Below the pieces are notes generated by a model. It did not search any database. It was not told the DNA's origin and was given only the letters and a program-made list of their open reading frames with translations. Made by a program: the position numbers and the translations under genes. Below, in pieces: positions 24,244-32,647 of a stretch of DNA of 60,268 nucleotides (position 1 is the first letter of the stretch; each line of letters begins with the position of its first letter). This DNA is from DATATV01 sp035551355 (GTDB lineage Bacteria > Actinomycetota > Actinomycetes > Mycobacteriales > Pseudonocardiaceae), in assembly GCA_035551355.1 (NCBI GenBank), contig DASZNF010000016.1, positions 1 through 60,268 of the forward strand, read 5' to 3'.

Positions 24244-25281
24244 ATGAACGAATACGCGATGATGGTCTACCCGGCGGCGAACCGGGTGTACGCGGACGCC
24301 TCGGTGTCGTTGCTGGTCAACGAACTTCGGGTGGCCAACGAGACGGCGCTGGAGGGCCGGCTGGCGCAGCCCGGGGAGGCGCGGATCGGCGGGGTGCCCT
24401 ATGTCACGTTCACCGCGGCCGAGCTCTCCGCGGCGGACGTCGCGCTGCTGTCCACGCTGTCCACGATCTACGCGCTGTTCGAGGTGACCGGCGGGCTGCT
24501 GCGGCCGGTACGGCTCACCCCGCGCGACCAGTTCGACAGCGACCTGCTGACCATCCAGAAGTACTCGGGCAAGACCAACGAGCTGTTCACCAAGCTGCTG
24601 CTCAACGTCACCGCGCTGGCCTCCGACCGGCCGGGCGATCTGGTGACCGGGCACCCGCGGGTGCTGGATCCGTTGTGCGGCCGGGGAACCACGCTCAACC
24701 AGGCGATGATGTACGGCTTCGACGCGGCCGGGGTGGACACCGACGGCCGGGATTTCGACGAGTACGCCAAGTTCATCCGCACCTGGCTGCGCAACAAACG
24801 CCTCAAGCACACCGCGGACATCACGCCGATCCGGCGCAACAAGGCGCATGTGGGACGACGGCTGGACGTGTCCCTTGGCGTGACCAAGGAGCGCTACCAG
24901 GCCGGTGACGCGCTGAAGCTGGCCTATGTCAACGCGGATACCGTGCGGGCCGACGAGTTCTACAAGTCGGGTTCGTTCGATCTGATCGTCACCGACGCGC
25001 CCTACGGCGTGCAGCACGGCAGCCGCCGGGAAACCGAGCGACTGTCCCGGACCCCGGACGCGCTGCTGGCCGCCGCGCTGCCCGGCTGGATTTCCTTGCT
25101 GCGCGATGGCGGCGCCATCGGCATCTCGTGGAACACCTACGTGCTGCCGCGCGAAGAACTGGTCGCACTACTCGAGGGCAACGGTCTGGCGGTGCGGGAT
25201 TCCCTTGCCTACCAAGGCTTCGAACACCGGGTGGACCAAGCCATCCAGCGCGACCTGATCGTGGCCCGGAAGCCGGTGTAG
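24244..25281 (+). CDS. TRM11/UPF0020-type SAM-dependent methyltransferase
   Basis: The 345-residue protein has a class I methyltransferase core in the C-terminal two thirds: motif I LDPLCGRGTT (141-150) and motif IV DAPYG (251-255). The motif IV form is typical of base-amino methyltransferases acting on guanine-N2 or adenine-N6 in RNA or DNA. The N-terminal ~110 residues form a separate alpha/beta region, perhaps for RNA binding. tRNA guanosine-N2 methylation is the best guess. ATG 24244 has AAGGG 5 nt upstream. It is the only plus-strand gene inside the rbfA-nrnA interval and ends at a strong hairpin. Confidence 0.85.
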   Translation: MNEYAMMVYPAANRVYADASVSLLVNELRVANETALEGRLAQPGEARIGGVPYVTFTAAELSAADVALLSTLSTIYALFEVTGGLLRPVRLTPRDQFDSDLLTIQKYSGKTNELFTKLLLNVTALASDRPGDLVTGHPRVLDPLCGRGTTLNQAMMYGFDAAGVDTDGRDFDEYAKFIRTWLRNKRLKHTADITPIRRNKAHVGRRLDVSLGVTKERYQAGDALKLAYVNADTVRADEFYKSGSFDLIVTDAPYGVQHGSRRETERLSRTPDALLAAALPGWISLLRDGGAIGISWNTYVLPREELVALLEGNGLAVRDSLAYQGFEHRVDQAIQRDLIVARKPV

Positions 25282-25327
25282 CGGCGCGGCCTCCGCCCGG
25301 AAGCGGGTCTGAAAACCACAGCGGAAA

Positions 25328-25361
25328 CCGGGGTGAGCGGCCCGAAAGCCGCTCACCCCGG
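25328..25361. terminator. Bidirectional hairpin between the methyltransferase and rbfA
   Basis: A perfect 14-bp stem (25328-25341 with 25348-25361) with a 6-nt loop lies between two convergent stops, 2 bp from the rbfA stop. It likely ends both transcripts. Confidence 0.8.
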
Positions 25362-25363
25362 CA

Positions 25364-25819
25364 TCAGTCTGCCTCCTGCTCCTCGGTTTCCCGCGGCGCC
25401 CGGTAGGGATCCGCTTCGCCCGCGGGCTGGGCGTTGGTGGCCAGCCGGGCCACCTCCGCGTCCGCCTCGTGGGCCTTGGCCAGCAGCTCGTCCATCCGCC
25501 GGGCGTCGGCGGGCACCGTGTCGGTGACGAACGACAGGGTCGGCGCGAACCGGACCCCGGTGCGCTGGCCCACCATGGTGCGCAGCACCCCACGGGCCGC
25601 GGACAGCGCGGCCGCGGCGCCGGCCAGGTCCGGCTCGGCGTCCAGGCGCTCGGGCAGCACGGTGTAGTACACGGTGGCGTCTCGCAGGTCCCCGGTGACC
25701 TTGGCGTCGGTGATGGTCACCTTGGCCAGGCGCGGGTCCTTCACCTCGTGCTCAAGCGCGGACGCGACGATCTGCGCGATGCGCTTGGCCAACCTGCGGG
25801 CGCGTGGCGCGTCAGCCAC
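25364..25819 (-). CDS. rbfA: 30S ribosome-binding factor A
   Basis: RbfA assists late 16S maturation near the 5' helix of the 30S subunit. GTG 25819 is the start because AAGGAGGAG lies 5 nt before it; the frame runs on upstream without family sequence. The 151-residue product has the KH-like fold pattern: RARRLAKRIAQIVASALEHEVKDPRL, then VTITDAKVTGDLRDATVYYTVL, and RTGVRFAPTLSFVTDTV with the conserved helix end. The acidic C-terminal tail is normal for actinobacteria. Confidence 0.95.
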   Translation of the reverse strand: MADAPRARRLAKRIAQIVASALEHEVKDPRLAKVTITDAKVTGDLRDATVYYTVLPERLDAEPDLAGAAAALSAARGVLRTMVGQRTGVRFAPTLSFVTDTVPADARRMDELLAKAHEADAEVARLATNAQPAGEADPYRAPRETEEQEAD

Positions 25820-25866
25820 GACGCTCCTCCTTCTATCGAACCTCTGTAAAAGAACGTCAGCTGGAT

Positions 25867-26160
25867 CTAGTCGTCCGGCCCGAGCAACCGGTGCCGGGCG
25901 GACAACAGTTCCAGTTCGGGGCGCCCGGCGAGCAGCCGTTCGCACCGATTGAGCAGATCACGCACATGGTCGGCGTCCCCGGCCACGACCGCCACTCCGA
26001 TCAGAGCCCGCCGATGCAGGTCCTGATACCCGGCTTCGGCCGCGGACACCTCGAACTTCCGCCGCAATTCGGCCAGCACCGGCCGGACCACCGACCGCTT
26101 CTGCTTCAGGGAGTGCACGTCCCCCAACAGGACGTCCAGCTCCAGCGCACCCACATACAC
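25867..26160 (-). CDS. ylxP: DUF503 family protein (YlxP)
   Basis: The 97-residue product shows the YlxP signature: a first strand (MYVGALELDVLL), SLKQKRSVVRPVLAELRRKF and the ALIGVAVVAGDADHV strand. YlxP proteins fold as a ferredoxin-like dimer, and the gene sits between infB and rbfA in many Gram-positives. A role in translation or ribosome assembly is presumed but undefined. A GTG start (26160) is used. Confidence 0.9.
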   Translation of the reverse strand: MYVGALELDVLLGDVHSLKQKRSVVRPVLAELRRKFEVSAAEAGYQDLHRRALIGVAVVAGDADHVRDLLNRCERLLAGRPELELLSARHRLLGPDD

Positions 26161-26186
26161 GTCGGCAGGCCCCGTGTGTCGCAGGA

Positions 26187-26225
26187 CGTGCCCGGGACCG
26201 GACGGGGTGACCGGTCCCGGGCACG
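26187..26225. terminator. Perfect 15-bp hairpin between infB and ylxP
   Basis: The stem (26187-26201 with 26211-26225) closes a 9-nt loop, 18 bp after the infB stop (26243) and 27 bp before the ylxP start. It has no U-tract; it may be a partial terminator or an mRNA-processing barrier inside the operon. Confidence 0.6.
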
Positions 26226-26242
26226 GAAAGCGAACCCGCGAA

Positions 26243-29200
26243 TCAGGTACGCGGCTTCTCGCGCAGCTCGTAGGTCTCCAGGACGTCCTGCAGCTTCAGG
26301 TCGTTGTAGTTGCTGACCGTCAGACCGCATTCGAAGCCCTCGCGGACCTCGGTGGCGTCGTCCTTGAACCGCTTGAGCGAGGTGATGGTGAGGTTCTCGA
26401 CCACCACCACACCGTCGCGCAGGACCCGGGCCTTGGCGTTGCGCCGGATCTCGCCCTCGGTGACCATGCAACCGGCGATCAGGCCGATCTTGGAGGAGCG
26501 GAACAGCTCGCGGATCTCCGCGTGGCCGAGCTGCACCTCCTCGTACACCGGCTTGAGCATGCCCTTCAGAGCCTGCTCGATCTCGTCGATCGCCTGGTAG
26601 ATGACCGAGTAGTAGCGGATGTCGATGCCCTCGCGGGTGGCCTGCTCGGCCACCTTGCCCTCGGCCCGCACGTTGAACCCGAGGATGATCGCGTTGGACG
26701 CGATCGCCAGGTCCACGTTGGCCTTGGTGATGCCACCGACACCGCGGTCGATCACCCGCAGCTGCACCTCGTCGCCCACGTCGATCTTCAGCAGCGCGTC
26801 CTCCAGTGCCTCGACGGTACCGGAGTTGTCGCCCTTGATGATCAGGTTGAGCTGGCTGGTCTCCTTCAGTGCGGAGTCCAGGTCCTCCAGGCTGACCCGC
26901 TTGGCCCGCGACGCGTTGAGCGCGTTGCGGATCCGGGCCGAGCGGCGCTCGGCGATCTGCCGGGCCACCCGGTCCTCGTCCACCACGAGGAACTTGTCGC
27001 CCGCGCCCGGCACCGAGGTCAGACCGACCACCTGCACCGGACGGGACGGCATTGCCGCCTCGATGTCCGCACCGAACTCGTCGAGCATCCGGCGCACGCG
27101 GCCGTAGGCGTCGCCGGCGACGATCGAGTCGCCGACGTGCAGCGTGCCGCGCTGCACCAGCACCGTGGCGATCGGGCCGCGGCCGCGGTCCAGGTGCGCC
27201 TCGATGGCCACGCCCTGGGCCTCCATGTCCGGGTTGGCCCGCAGGTCCAGCGAGGCGTCCGCGGTCAGCAGGATCGACTCGAGCAGACCGTCGATGTTGG
27301 TGCCCTGCTTGGCCGAGATGTCCACGAACATGGTCTCCCCGCCGTACTCCTCGGGAACCACGCCGTAGTCGGTCATCTGCTGGCGGATCTTCTGCGGGTT
27401 GGCGCCCGGCTTGTCGATCTTGTTCACCGCGACCACGATCGGCACCTCGGCCGCCTGGGCGTGGTTGATCGCCTCCACCGTCTGCGGCATCACACCGTCG
27501 TCGGCGGCGACCACGATCACCGCGATGTCGGTCGCCAGCGCACCACGGGCACGCATGGCGGTGAACGCCTCGTGACCCGGGGTGTCGATGAAGGTGACCG
27601 GCCGTTCCTGGCCTTCCAGCTCGGTGACGACCTGGTAGGCGCCGATGTGCTGGGTGATGCCACCGGCCTCCCGCTCGGCCACGTTCGTCTTACGGATCGT
27701 GTCCAGCAGGCGGGTCTTACCGTGGTCGACGTGACCCATGACGGTCACCACCGGCGGCCGGGACTGCCGGTCGGACTCGCCGCCCGCGTCCTCGCCGTAA
27801 CTGATGTCGAACGACTCCAGCAGCTCCCGGTCTTCTTCCTCCGGGCTGACCACCTGAACCTGGTAGTTCATCTCGGAGCCGAGCAGCTCCAGGATGTCGT
27901 CGGACACCGACTGGGTCGCGGTGACCATCTCACCGAGGTGGAACAACACCTGCACCAGCGAGGCCGGGTTGGCGTTGATCTTGTCGGCGAAGTCGGTCAG
28001 CGAGGCGCCGCGGGGCAGCCGGACGGTCTCGCCGTTGCCCTTGGGCAGCCGGACACCGCCGACCGACGGGGCCTGCATGTTGTCGAATTCCTGGCGCTTC
28101 TGGCGCTTTGACTTGCGACCACGACGGCTCGGGCCACCGGGGCGGCCGAACGCGCCCGCGGCACCGCCGCGACCACCGCCACCACGGAAACCACCGCCAC
28201 CGGGACGACCGCCACCAGCGGGTGCGCCGCCGCCACCACCGGGACCACCCCGGAAGCCGCCGCCACCGCCACCGCCGCCGGGACCACCGCCACCGGGACC
28301 GCCGCGGAAGCCACCGCCACCGCCGCCGCCACCGGGACCGCCGCGGAAACCGCCGCCGCCACCACCGGGACGACCGCCACCGCCACCGGGGCCACCACGG
28401 CCACCGCCGGGGCCACCGGGGCCACCGGGACGACCCGGAGCGCCGGGACGACCGCCACCGGCCGGACGAGCCGGCCGCGGGGGCATCATGCCCGGGTTGG
28501 GCCGGGGCGGCATGTTGCCCGGGCTGGGCCGTGGACCACGGTCCGCGGCGGCCGGACGCTCACCGCGCTGGCCACCGGGCGCCGGACGGTCGCCGCCGGG
28601 ACGAGCCGGACGATCCCCACCGGGGCGCGGGCCGCGGTCGCCACCGGCCGGGCCGCCCGGACCGGGCCGAGGGCCCTGCGGACGCGGAGCGGGCGAGCTG
28701 CCCGCGCCGACGCCGAACGGGTTGTTGCCGGGCCGCGGCGCGCGCGGACCGGGCTTGGGCGACTGCCGGCGCGGCGGCACCACGGACGAACCGCCGCCGG
28801 ACCTGTCACCCGACTGACCGCCACCGGAGTGACCGCCACCGGAGTGACCGTCCTGGGCCGGCTTGGCCGGAGCGGGCGTGTTGGGCCGCTCGGCGGGCTT
28901 TTCCGGCGCCGGGGCGTCGGCCGCCGCGGCGGGCTGCTGCGGGGCGGGCTTGGGAGCCGGCTTCGGCGCCGCGGCCGGAGCCTCCTGCTGCGCCGGACGC
29001 GGCTGCGGCCGCGGGCCGGGCGTGGGCCCCGGACGAGACGGAGCCGACGGAGCGGCCGCCGACGCGGCGGGGGCCGGGGCACTGGCCGCGGGGGCGGCCG
29101 GGCGCATCTGGGCCGGCGAGGGCGGGGCCGGAGTTGGCTTGGGGCCACTGGACCGGCTCGGCTTCGCCGAAGCGCCGTTGTCGAAGGAATCCCGCAACCG

Positions 29201-29335
29201 GCGGGCAACCGGCGCCTCGACGGTGGAGGACGCCGACTTCACGAATTCGCCAAGGTCCTTGAGCTTGGCGAGAACATCCTTGCTCGTGACACCGAGCTCC
29301 TTGGCGAGCTCGTGCACGCGGGCTTTGCCTGGCAC
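26243..29335 (-). CDS. infB: Translation initiation factor IF-2
   Basis: IF2 is the GTPase that places fMet-tRNA on the 30S subunit. GTG 29335 is preferred because GAGGAG lies 4 nt upstream; an ATG at 29347 lacks one. Of 1,030 residues, about 1-55 are the IF2N domain (VHELAKELGVTSKDVLAKL). About 60-400 are a disordered Pro/Ala then Gly/Arg-rich linker with FRGGPGGGG repeats. The G domain starts at GHVDHGKT near residue 535, with NKID following. Domains II-IV follow, ending near SNYNDLKLQDVLETYELREKP. The long linker is usual in actinobacteria. Confidence 0.98.
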   Translation of the reverse strand: MPGKARVHELAKELGVTSKDVLAKLKDLGEFVKSASSTVEAPVARRLRDSFDNGASAKPSRSSGPKPTPAPPSPAQMRPAAPAASAPAPAASAAAPSAPSRPGPTPGPRPQPRPAQQEAPAAAPKPAPKPAPQQPAAAADAPAPEKPAERPNTPAPAKPAQDGHSGGGHSGGGQSGDRSGGGSSVVPPRRQSPKPGPRAPRPGNNPFGVGAGSSPAPRPQGPRPGPGGPAGGDRGPRPGGDRPARPGGDRPAPGGQRGERPAAADRGPRPSPGNMPPRPNPGMMPPRPARPAGGGRPGAPGRPGGPGGPGGGRGGPGGGGGRPGGGGGGFRGGPGGGGGGGGFRGGPGGGGPGGGGGGGGFRGGPGGGGGAPAGGGRPGGGGFRGGGGRGGAAGAFGRPGGPSRRGRKSKRQKRQEFDNMQAPSVGGVRLPKGNGETVRLPRGASLTDFADKINANPASLVQVLFHLGEMVTATQSVSDDILELLGSEMNYQVQVVSPEEEDRELLESFDISYGEDAGGESDRQSRPPVVTVMGHVDHGKTRLLDTIRKTNVAEREAGGITQHIGAYQVVTELEGQERPVTFIDTPGHEAFTAMRARGALATDIAVIVVAADDGVMPQTVEAINHAQAAEVPIVVAVNKIDKPGANPQKIRQQMTDYGVVPEEYGGETMFVDISAKQGTNIDGLLESILLTADASLDLRANPDMEAQGVAIEAHLDRGRGPIATVLVQRGTLHVGDSIVAGDAYGRVRRMLDEFGADIEAAMPSRPVQVVGLTSVPGAGDKFLVVDEDRVARQIAERRSARIRNALNASRAKRVSLEDLDSALKETSQLNLIIKGDNSGTVEALEDALLKIDVGDEVQLRVIDRGVGGITKANVDLAIASNAIILGFNVRAEGKVAEQATREGIDIRYYSVIYQAIDEIEQALKGMLKPVYEEVQLGHAEIRELFRSSKIGLIAGCMVTEGEIRRNAKARVLRDGVVVVENLTITSLKRFKDDATEVREGFECGLTVSNYNDLKLQDVLETYELREKPRT

Positions 29336-29411
29336 TTGTCTCCTCATCTGGTGAGGTCGCCGGGCTGGCCCGTCGACCTCGTCCTAACGTCGCGCGTTCA
29401 TGGCTTCAGCT

Positions 29412-29774
29412 TCACGGCTGACTCATGACGGGTCGACCTGCTTCCCTGGTGTTGCCGGCGCCGGGGCGTTCCCAGGCCGTCTGGCTTTCCGAACACTGCT
29501 GCGCGAGGTACGCGCGGACCTCGCCGACGTCCAGCGGACCCGGCACGCGCAGTGCGCGCGGGAACGCCCGCCGTCGCTCGGCCGCGCGCAGGCAATCCGG
29601 AACGGGGTGCAGCCAAGCGCCCCGTCCGGCCAGCCTGCCCCGGGGGTCGGGGACGAGAACACCGTCCACGACCACCGTGCGCAGCAGCTCGGTGGACAAC
29701 GCCTTGGCACGGCAACCAACGCACGTCCGGACGGGTCCGGGGCGCGCGGGAGCCGAGTTGGGACGTTGAACCAC
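29412..29774 (-). CDS. ylxR: YlxR family RNA-binding protein (DUF448)
   Basis: The 120-residue product carries the YlxR core RTCVGCRAK near residue 16 and then the GRLAGRGAWLHPVPDCLRAA loop, typical of this small basic nucleic-acid-binding protein encoded between nusA and infB. GTG 29774 is the likely start; AGGAG lies about 14 nt upstream, so the exact start is less certain. YlxR has been linked to RNase P modulation and gene regulation in other bacteria. Confidence 0.9.
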   Translation of the reverse strand: MVQRPNSAPARPGPVRTCVGCRAKALSTELLRTVVVDGVLVPDPRGRLAGRGAWLHPVPDCLRAAERRRAFPRALRVPGPLDVGEVRAYLAQQCSESQTAWERPGAGNTREAGRPVMSQP

Positions 29775-29913
29775 GTACGAGTCTATCTCCTGAGTCCGAA
29801 GGAACCGAATCCGTATCTGCCGGACCGTTATACGTGACCTGGCCCACCACCTGGAGGTAACGATCACATCAAGATCGGGCGAGCGGGGGGTCGCGCGGCC
29901 GGCGCCGCTGGGA

Positions 29914-30897
29914 CTAGACGGCGGCCGCCGCGTCGCTGCGGATGTCGATCCGCCAGCCGGTGAGCCGGGCGGCCAGCCGGGCGTTCTGGCCCTCCTTGCC
30001 GATGGCCAGGGACAGCTGGAAGTCCGGCACCACGACCCGCGCGGTCTTGGCCCGCTCGTCGACCACCTCGACCGACACGACCTTGGCCGGGGACAGTGCG
30101 TTCCCGACGAACGTGGCCGGGTCCTCGGAGTAGTCGATGATGTCGATCTTCTCCCCGGCCAGCTCGCTCATCACGTTGCGCACCCGGGCGCCCATCGGGC
30201 CGATGCACGCGCCCTTGGCGTTCACCCCGGGCACCGTGGAGCGCACCGCGATCTTGGACCGGTGGCCGGCCTCCCGGGCCACCGCCGGGATCTCCACCGT
30301 GCCGTCGGCGATCTCCGGCACCTCCAGCGCGAACAGTCGCCGGACCAGGTTGGGGTGGGTGCGGGACAGGGTGATCTGAGTGCCCCGAGTGCCCCGGGCC
30401 ACGCCGACCACGTAGCACTTGATGCGCATGCCGTGCTCGTAGTGCTCGCCGGGCACCTGCTCGGCCGGCGGCAGCACGCCCTCGATCTCGCCGACCTGGA
30501 TCACCACCATGCCGCGCGAGTTGGCCCGCGCGTCGCGCTGGATCACCCCGGCGATCAGCTCGCCCTCCTTGGTGGAGAACTCGCCGAAGGTCCGCTCGTG
30601 CTCGGCGTCCCGCAGGCGCTGCAGGATGACCTGGCGGGCGGTGGTGGCCGCGATCCGGCCGAAGCCCTCCGGGGTGTCGTCCCACTCCTCGACGATCTCC
30701 CCGTCCTGGCCGAGCTCGTGCGCGAGCACGCGCACCAGCCCGGTCTTGCGGTCGATGTCGATCTTGGCGTGCGGGTGGTGGCCCTCGGTGTGCTTGTAGG
30801 CGGTCAACAGGGCCGTTTCGATGGCTTCGATGACTGTGTCGAAGGGGATGTCCTTGTCCCGTTCGATCGCCCGCAGAGCGGCGATGTCGACGTTCAC
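29914..30897 (-). CDS. nusA: Transcription termination/antitermination factor NusA
   Basis: The 327-residue product, the short actinobacterial form, has the N-terminal RNAP-binding domain (about 1-110). An S1 domain follows (GVIQRDARANSRGMVVIQVGEIEGVLPP, about 115-180), then two KH domains (VPGVNAKGACIGPMGARVRNV and VVPDFQLSLAIGKEGQNARLAARLTGW). GTG 30897 has GAAGGAGGAG 5 nt upstream. Its start overlaps the rimP stop by GTGA (30894-30897). Confidence 0.97.
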   Translation of the reverse strand: MNVDIAALRAIERDKDIPFDTVIEAIETALLTAYKHTEGHHPHAKIDIDRKTGLVRVLAHELGQDGEIVEEWDDTPEGFGRIAATTARQVILQRLRDAEHERTFGEFSTKEGELIAGVIQRDARANSRGMVVIQVGEIEGVLPPAEQVPGEHYEHGMRIKCYVVGVARGTRGTQITLSRTHPNLVRRLFALEVPEIADGTVEIPAVAREAGHRSKIAVRSTVPGVNAKGACIGPMGARVRNVMSELAGEKIDIIDYSEDPATFVGNALSPAKVVSVEVVDERAKTARVVVPDFQLSLAIGKEGQNARLAARLTGWRIDIRSDAAAAV

Positions 30898-31418
30898 TTC
30901 GGCTCCTCCTTCGTGAGCAACAACAGTTCGGCGGAGGGAGGCTGCCGGAACTCCACCTCGACGACGGCGCGCGCGACCTGCGCGTACTCCAGTCGGCGCA
31001 GCTCGCCGTCCATCAGCACCTCGACCCCGTGCTCGTCGGCCCGGCCGACCCGCGCGGTGAACTCCGTGCCGTCGGGCCGTTTCACCCGCACCAGGCGCAG
31101 CCGGGCGCGCCGCCAGTGCCGGGGCCGGGTCAGCGGCCGGTCCACGCCCGGCGAGGTCACCTCGAGGGTGTACGGCCCGGCCAGTACCTCGTCCCGCTCG
31201 TCCAGCGCGGCCGACACGGCGCGTGAGACCTCGGGCAGCAGATCCAGTTCGACGCCGTCCTCGGCGTCCACCACGACTTTGACCAGTTTGCGGCGGCCCG
31301 CCGCGTTGACGTCCAGCGCCTCCAGGTCGAAGCCCAGCGGGGCGATCGCCTCGGCGACCGAGGGGCGCAGCCGTTCCGCGAGCGAGGACCGGGAGTCGCC
31401 GTGTTGCTGGCTGGACAC
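30894..31418 (-). CDS. rimP: Ribosome maturation factor RimP
   Basis: RimP assists 30S assembly. The 174-residue product has the N-terminal domain with LGFDLEALDVNAAGRRKLVKVVVDAEDGVELD, and YTLEVTSPGVDRPL, the family signature, near residue 87. The SH3-like C-terminal domain follows. GTG 31418 has GAGGAGG 6 nt upstream, and further upstream open frame is unlike the family. It leads the rimP-nusA-ylxR-infB unit. Confidence 0.95.
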   Translation of the reverse strand: MSSQQHGDSRSSLAERLRPSVAEAIAPLGFDLEALDVNAAGRRKLVKVVVDAEDGVELDLLPEVSRAVSAALDERDEVLAGPYTLEVTSPGVDRPLTRPRHWRRARLRLVRVKRPDGTEFTARVGRADEHGVEVLMDGELRRLEYAQVARAVVEVEFRQPPSAELLLLTKEEPK

Positions 31419-31583
31419 TGTCCGCCTCCTCGCTGGTTGTCGCCGTTCGTGCGGGTCGTGGCACACCGACACCGGCCGACGTCGTACCGCCGGCCGTGGG
31501 CGCTCAGCGTAGCGCGTCCCGGGAAGTTCGCCGGACGACCTGGGCCCGCACGTGCATCTGCTGGGCTGGCAAGATGGGGCAGC

Positions 31584-32111
31584 GTGACGCCTGCCCCGCC
31601 ACCCGTCGAGGTGACCGACCAGCGGCTCGGGCGCCGCGGCGTGTTGCGGGCCGGGCTGCTGGCCGCGCTGGCCGGTCCGGTGCTCGTGGCCGCCGCCTGC
31701 ACCGACACGGACACCGCGGCCACGCCGGATGCCATGCTGCCGATGCTGACCTCGGCCCGCAAGGACGCGGCCCTCGCGACCGCCGCGGCCAAGGCGTTCA
31801 TCGACAACGCGGCGACCTTCTCGGTCATCGCGACCGTACGTGATCAACACGCCACGGCGATCCAGAAAGAGATCACCCGGGTGGGTGGCACCCTGCCGAG
31901 CAGCGGTTCGGCCGCGCCGAGCGCCGACTCGAACGCCGAGGAAACCCCGGCCGGGACCGAGGCCGACACCACCGACCAGCTGGTCAGCGCGCTGCGCACG
32001 GCACAGAGCCAGGCGGCCGCGCTGGTGCCCGGCGTGCCCCGCTACCGGGCCGGGCTCGTCGGCTCGGTGTCCGCGGGATGCGCCAGCCTGCTGGAGGCGC
32101 TGGGCAAATGA
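31584..32111 (+). CDS. Tat-exported Ala-rich lipoprotein-like protein
   Basis: From GTG 31584 the product (175 residues) has a twin-arginine leader (GRRGVLRAGLLAALAGPVLV, about 16-35) ending in AAAC at residue 39, so a Tat lipoprotein is likely, though the lipobox is weak. The rest is Ala/Thr-rich and helical, with no recognised domain. It overlaps the DUF4439 gene by ATGA. A gene pair of this kind occupies the same place between rimP and proS in mycobacteria, suggesting a conserved but unknown envelope role. A CAAGAT box 8 nt upstream of the GTG may give a leaderless mRNA. Confidence 0.75.
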   Translation: MTPAPPPVEVTDQRLGRRGVLRAGLLAALAGPVLVAAACTDTDTAATPDAMLPMLTSARKDAALATAAAKAFIDNAATFSVIATVRDQHATAIQKEITRVGGTLPSSGSAAPSADSNAEETPAGTEADTTDQLVSALRTAQSQAAALVPGVPRYRAGLVGSVSAGCASLLEALGK

Positions 32112-32560
32112 GCACCCTGCCGCAGGACACCGCGAGCGCGCTGCAGAACGCGCTGACCGCCGAGAACGCCCTGATCTGGATGTACGGCCTGGCCACCGCG
32201 TTCGTCACCGCGACCGGCAGCACCGACCTGTCGGCCGGGACGACCGAGCACTCCGCCCGCCGGGACGCCACCCAGCGACTGCTCACCGACGGCGGGGTCA
32301 CCCCGGACCCGGCGGCCGCGGCCTACCTGACGCCCACGCCGGTGACCGACTCGAAATCCGCGATGGTGGTGCTGGCCGTCGCCGAGTCCGAGGCCGAGGT
32401 GGCCTGGCGCGCGGTGCTGGAGACCACCGACGACGCCGAGCTGCGCAGGACCGGGCTGTCCGCGCTGACCGATTCGGCGGTCCGGCAGACCCGCTGGCGG
32501 CGGCTGTCCGGCCAGTCACCGGCGTCCGTCGCCATGCCCGGCGTGCCGCAGTCCTCCTGA
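32108..32560 (+). CDS. DUF4439 ferritin-like domain protein
   Basis: The 150-residue product is an all-helical DUF4439 protein: TASALQNALTAENALIWMYGLATAFV (about 8-33) and a later EHSARRDATQRLL helix carry the Glu/His positions of the ferritin-like four-helix bundle. Metal binding is possible but unproven. ATG 32108 overlaps the stop of the upstream Tat lipoprotein gene (ATGA), so the two are coupled and probably act together. Confidence 0.85.
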   Translation: MSTLPQDTASALQNALTAENALIWMYGLATAFVTATGSTDLSAGTTEHSARRDATQRLLTDGGVTPDPAAAAYLTPTPVTDSKSAMVVLAVAESEAEVAWRAVLETTDDAELRRTGLSALTDSAVRQTRWRRLSGQSPASVAMPGVPQSS

Positions 32561-32606
32561 GCCGCCCGCCCCTCGATCGTGGCCGAGCCGCGCGATCCCC
32601 CGGCTG

Positions 32607-32647
32607 GGCGAATCAGCTGAATTCAGCCGGGTTCAGCTGGATTCGCC
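32607..32647. terminator. Hairpin at the end of the convergent DUF4439 and membrane-protein genes
   Basis: A 15-bp stem (32607-32621 with 32632-32647, one bulged base) overlaps the last codons of the minus-strand gene. It can serve both convergent transcripts. Confidence 0.6.

Noticed and set aside
21594..24908. A 1,104-codon plus-strand open frame
   Set aside because: It runs antisense to the MATE and nrnA genes and then out of frame through the methyltransferase; its long His/Arg/Gly/Gln-rich product matches nothing and all three genes it crosses are well supported.
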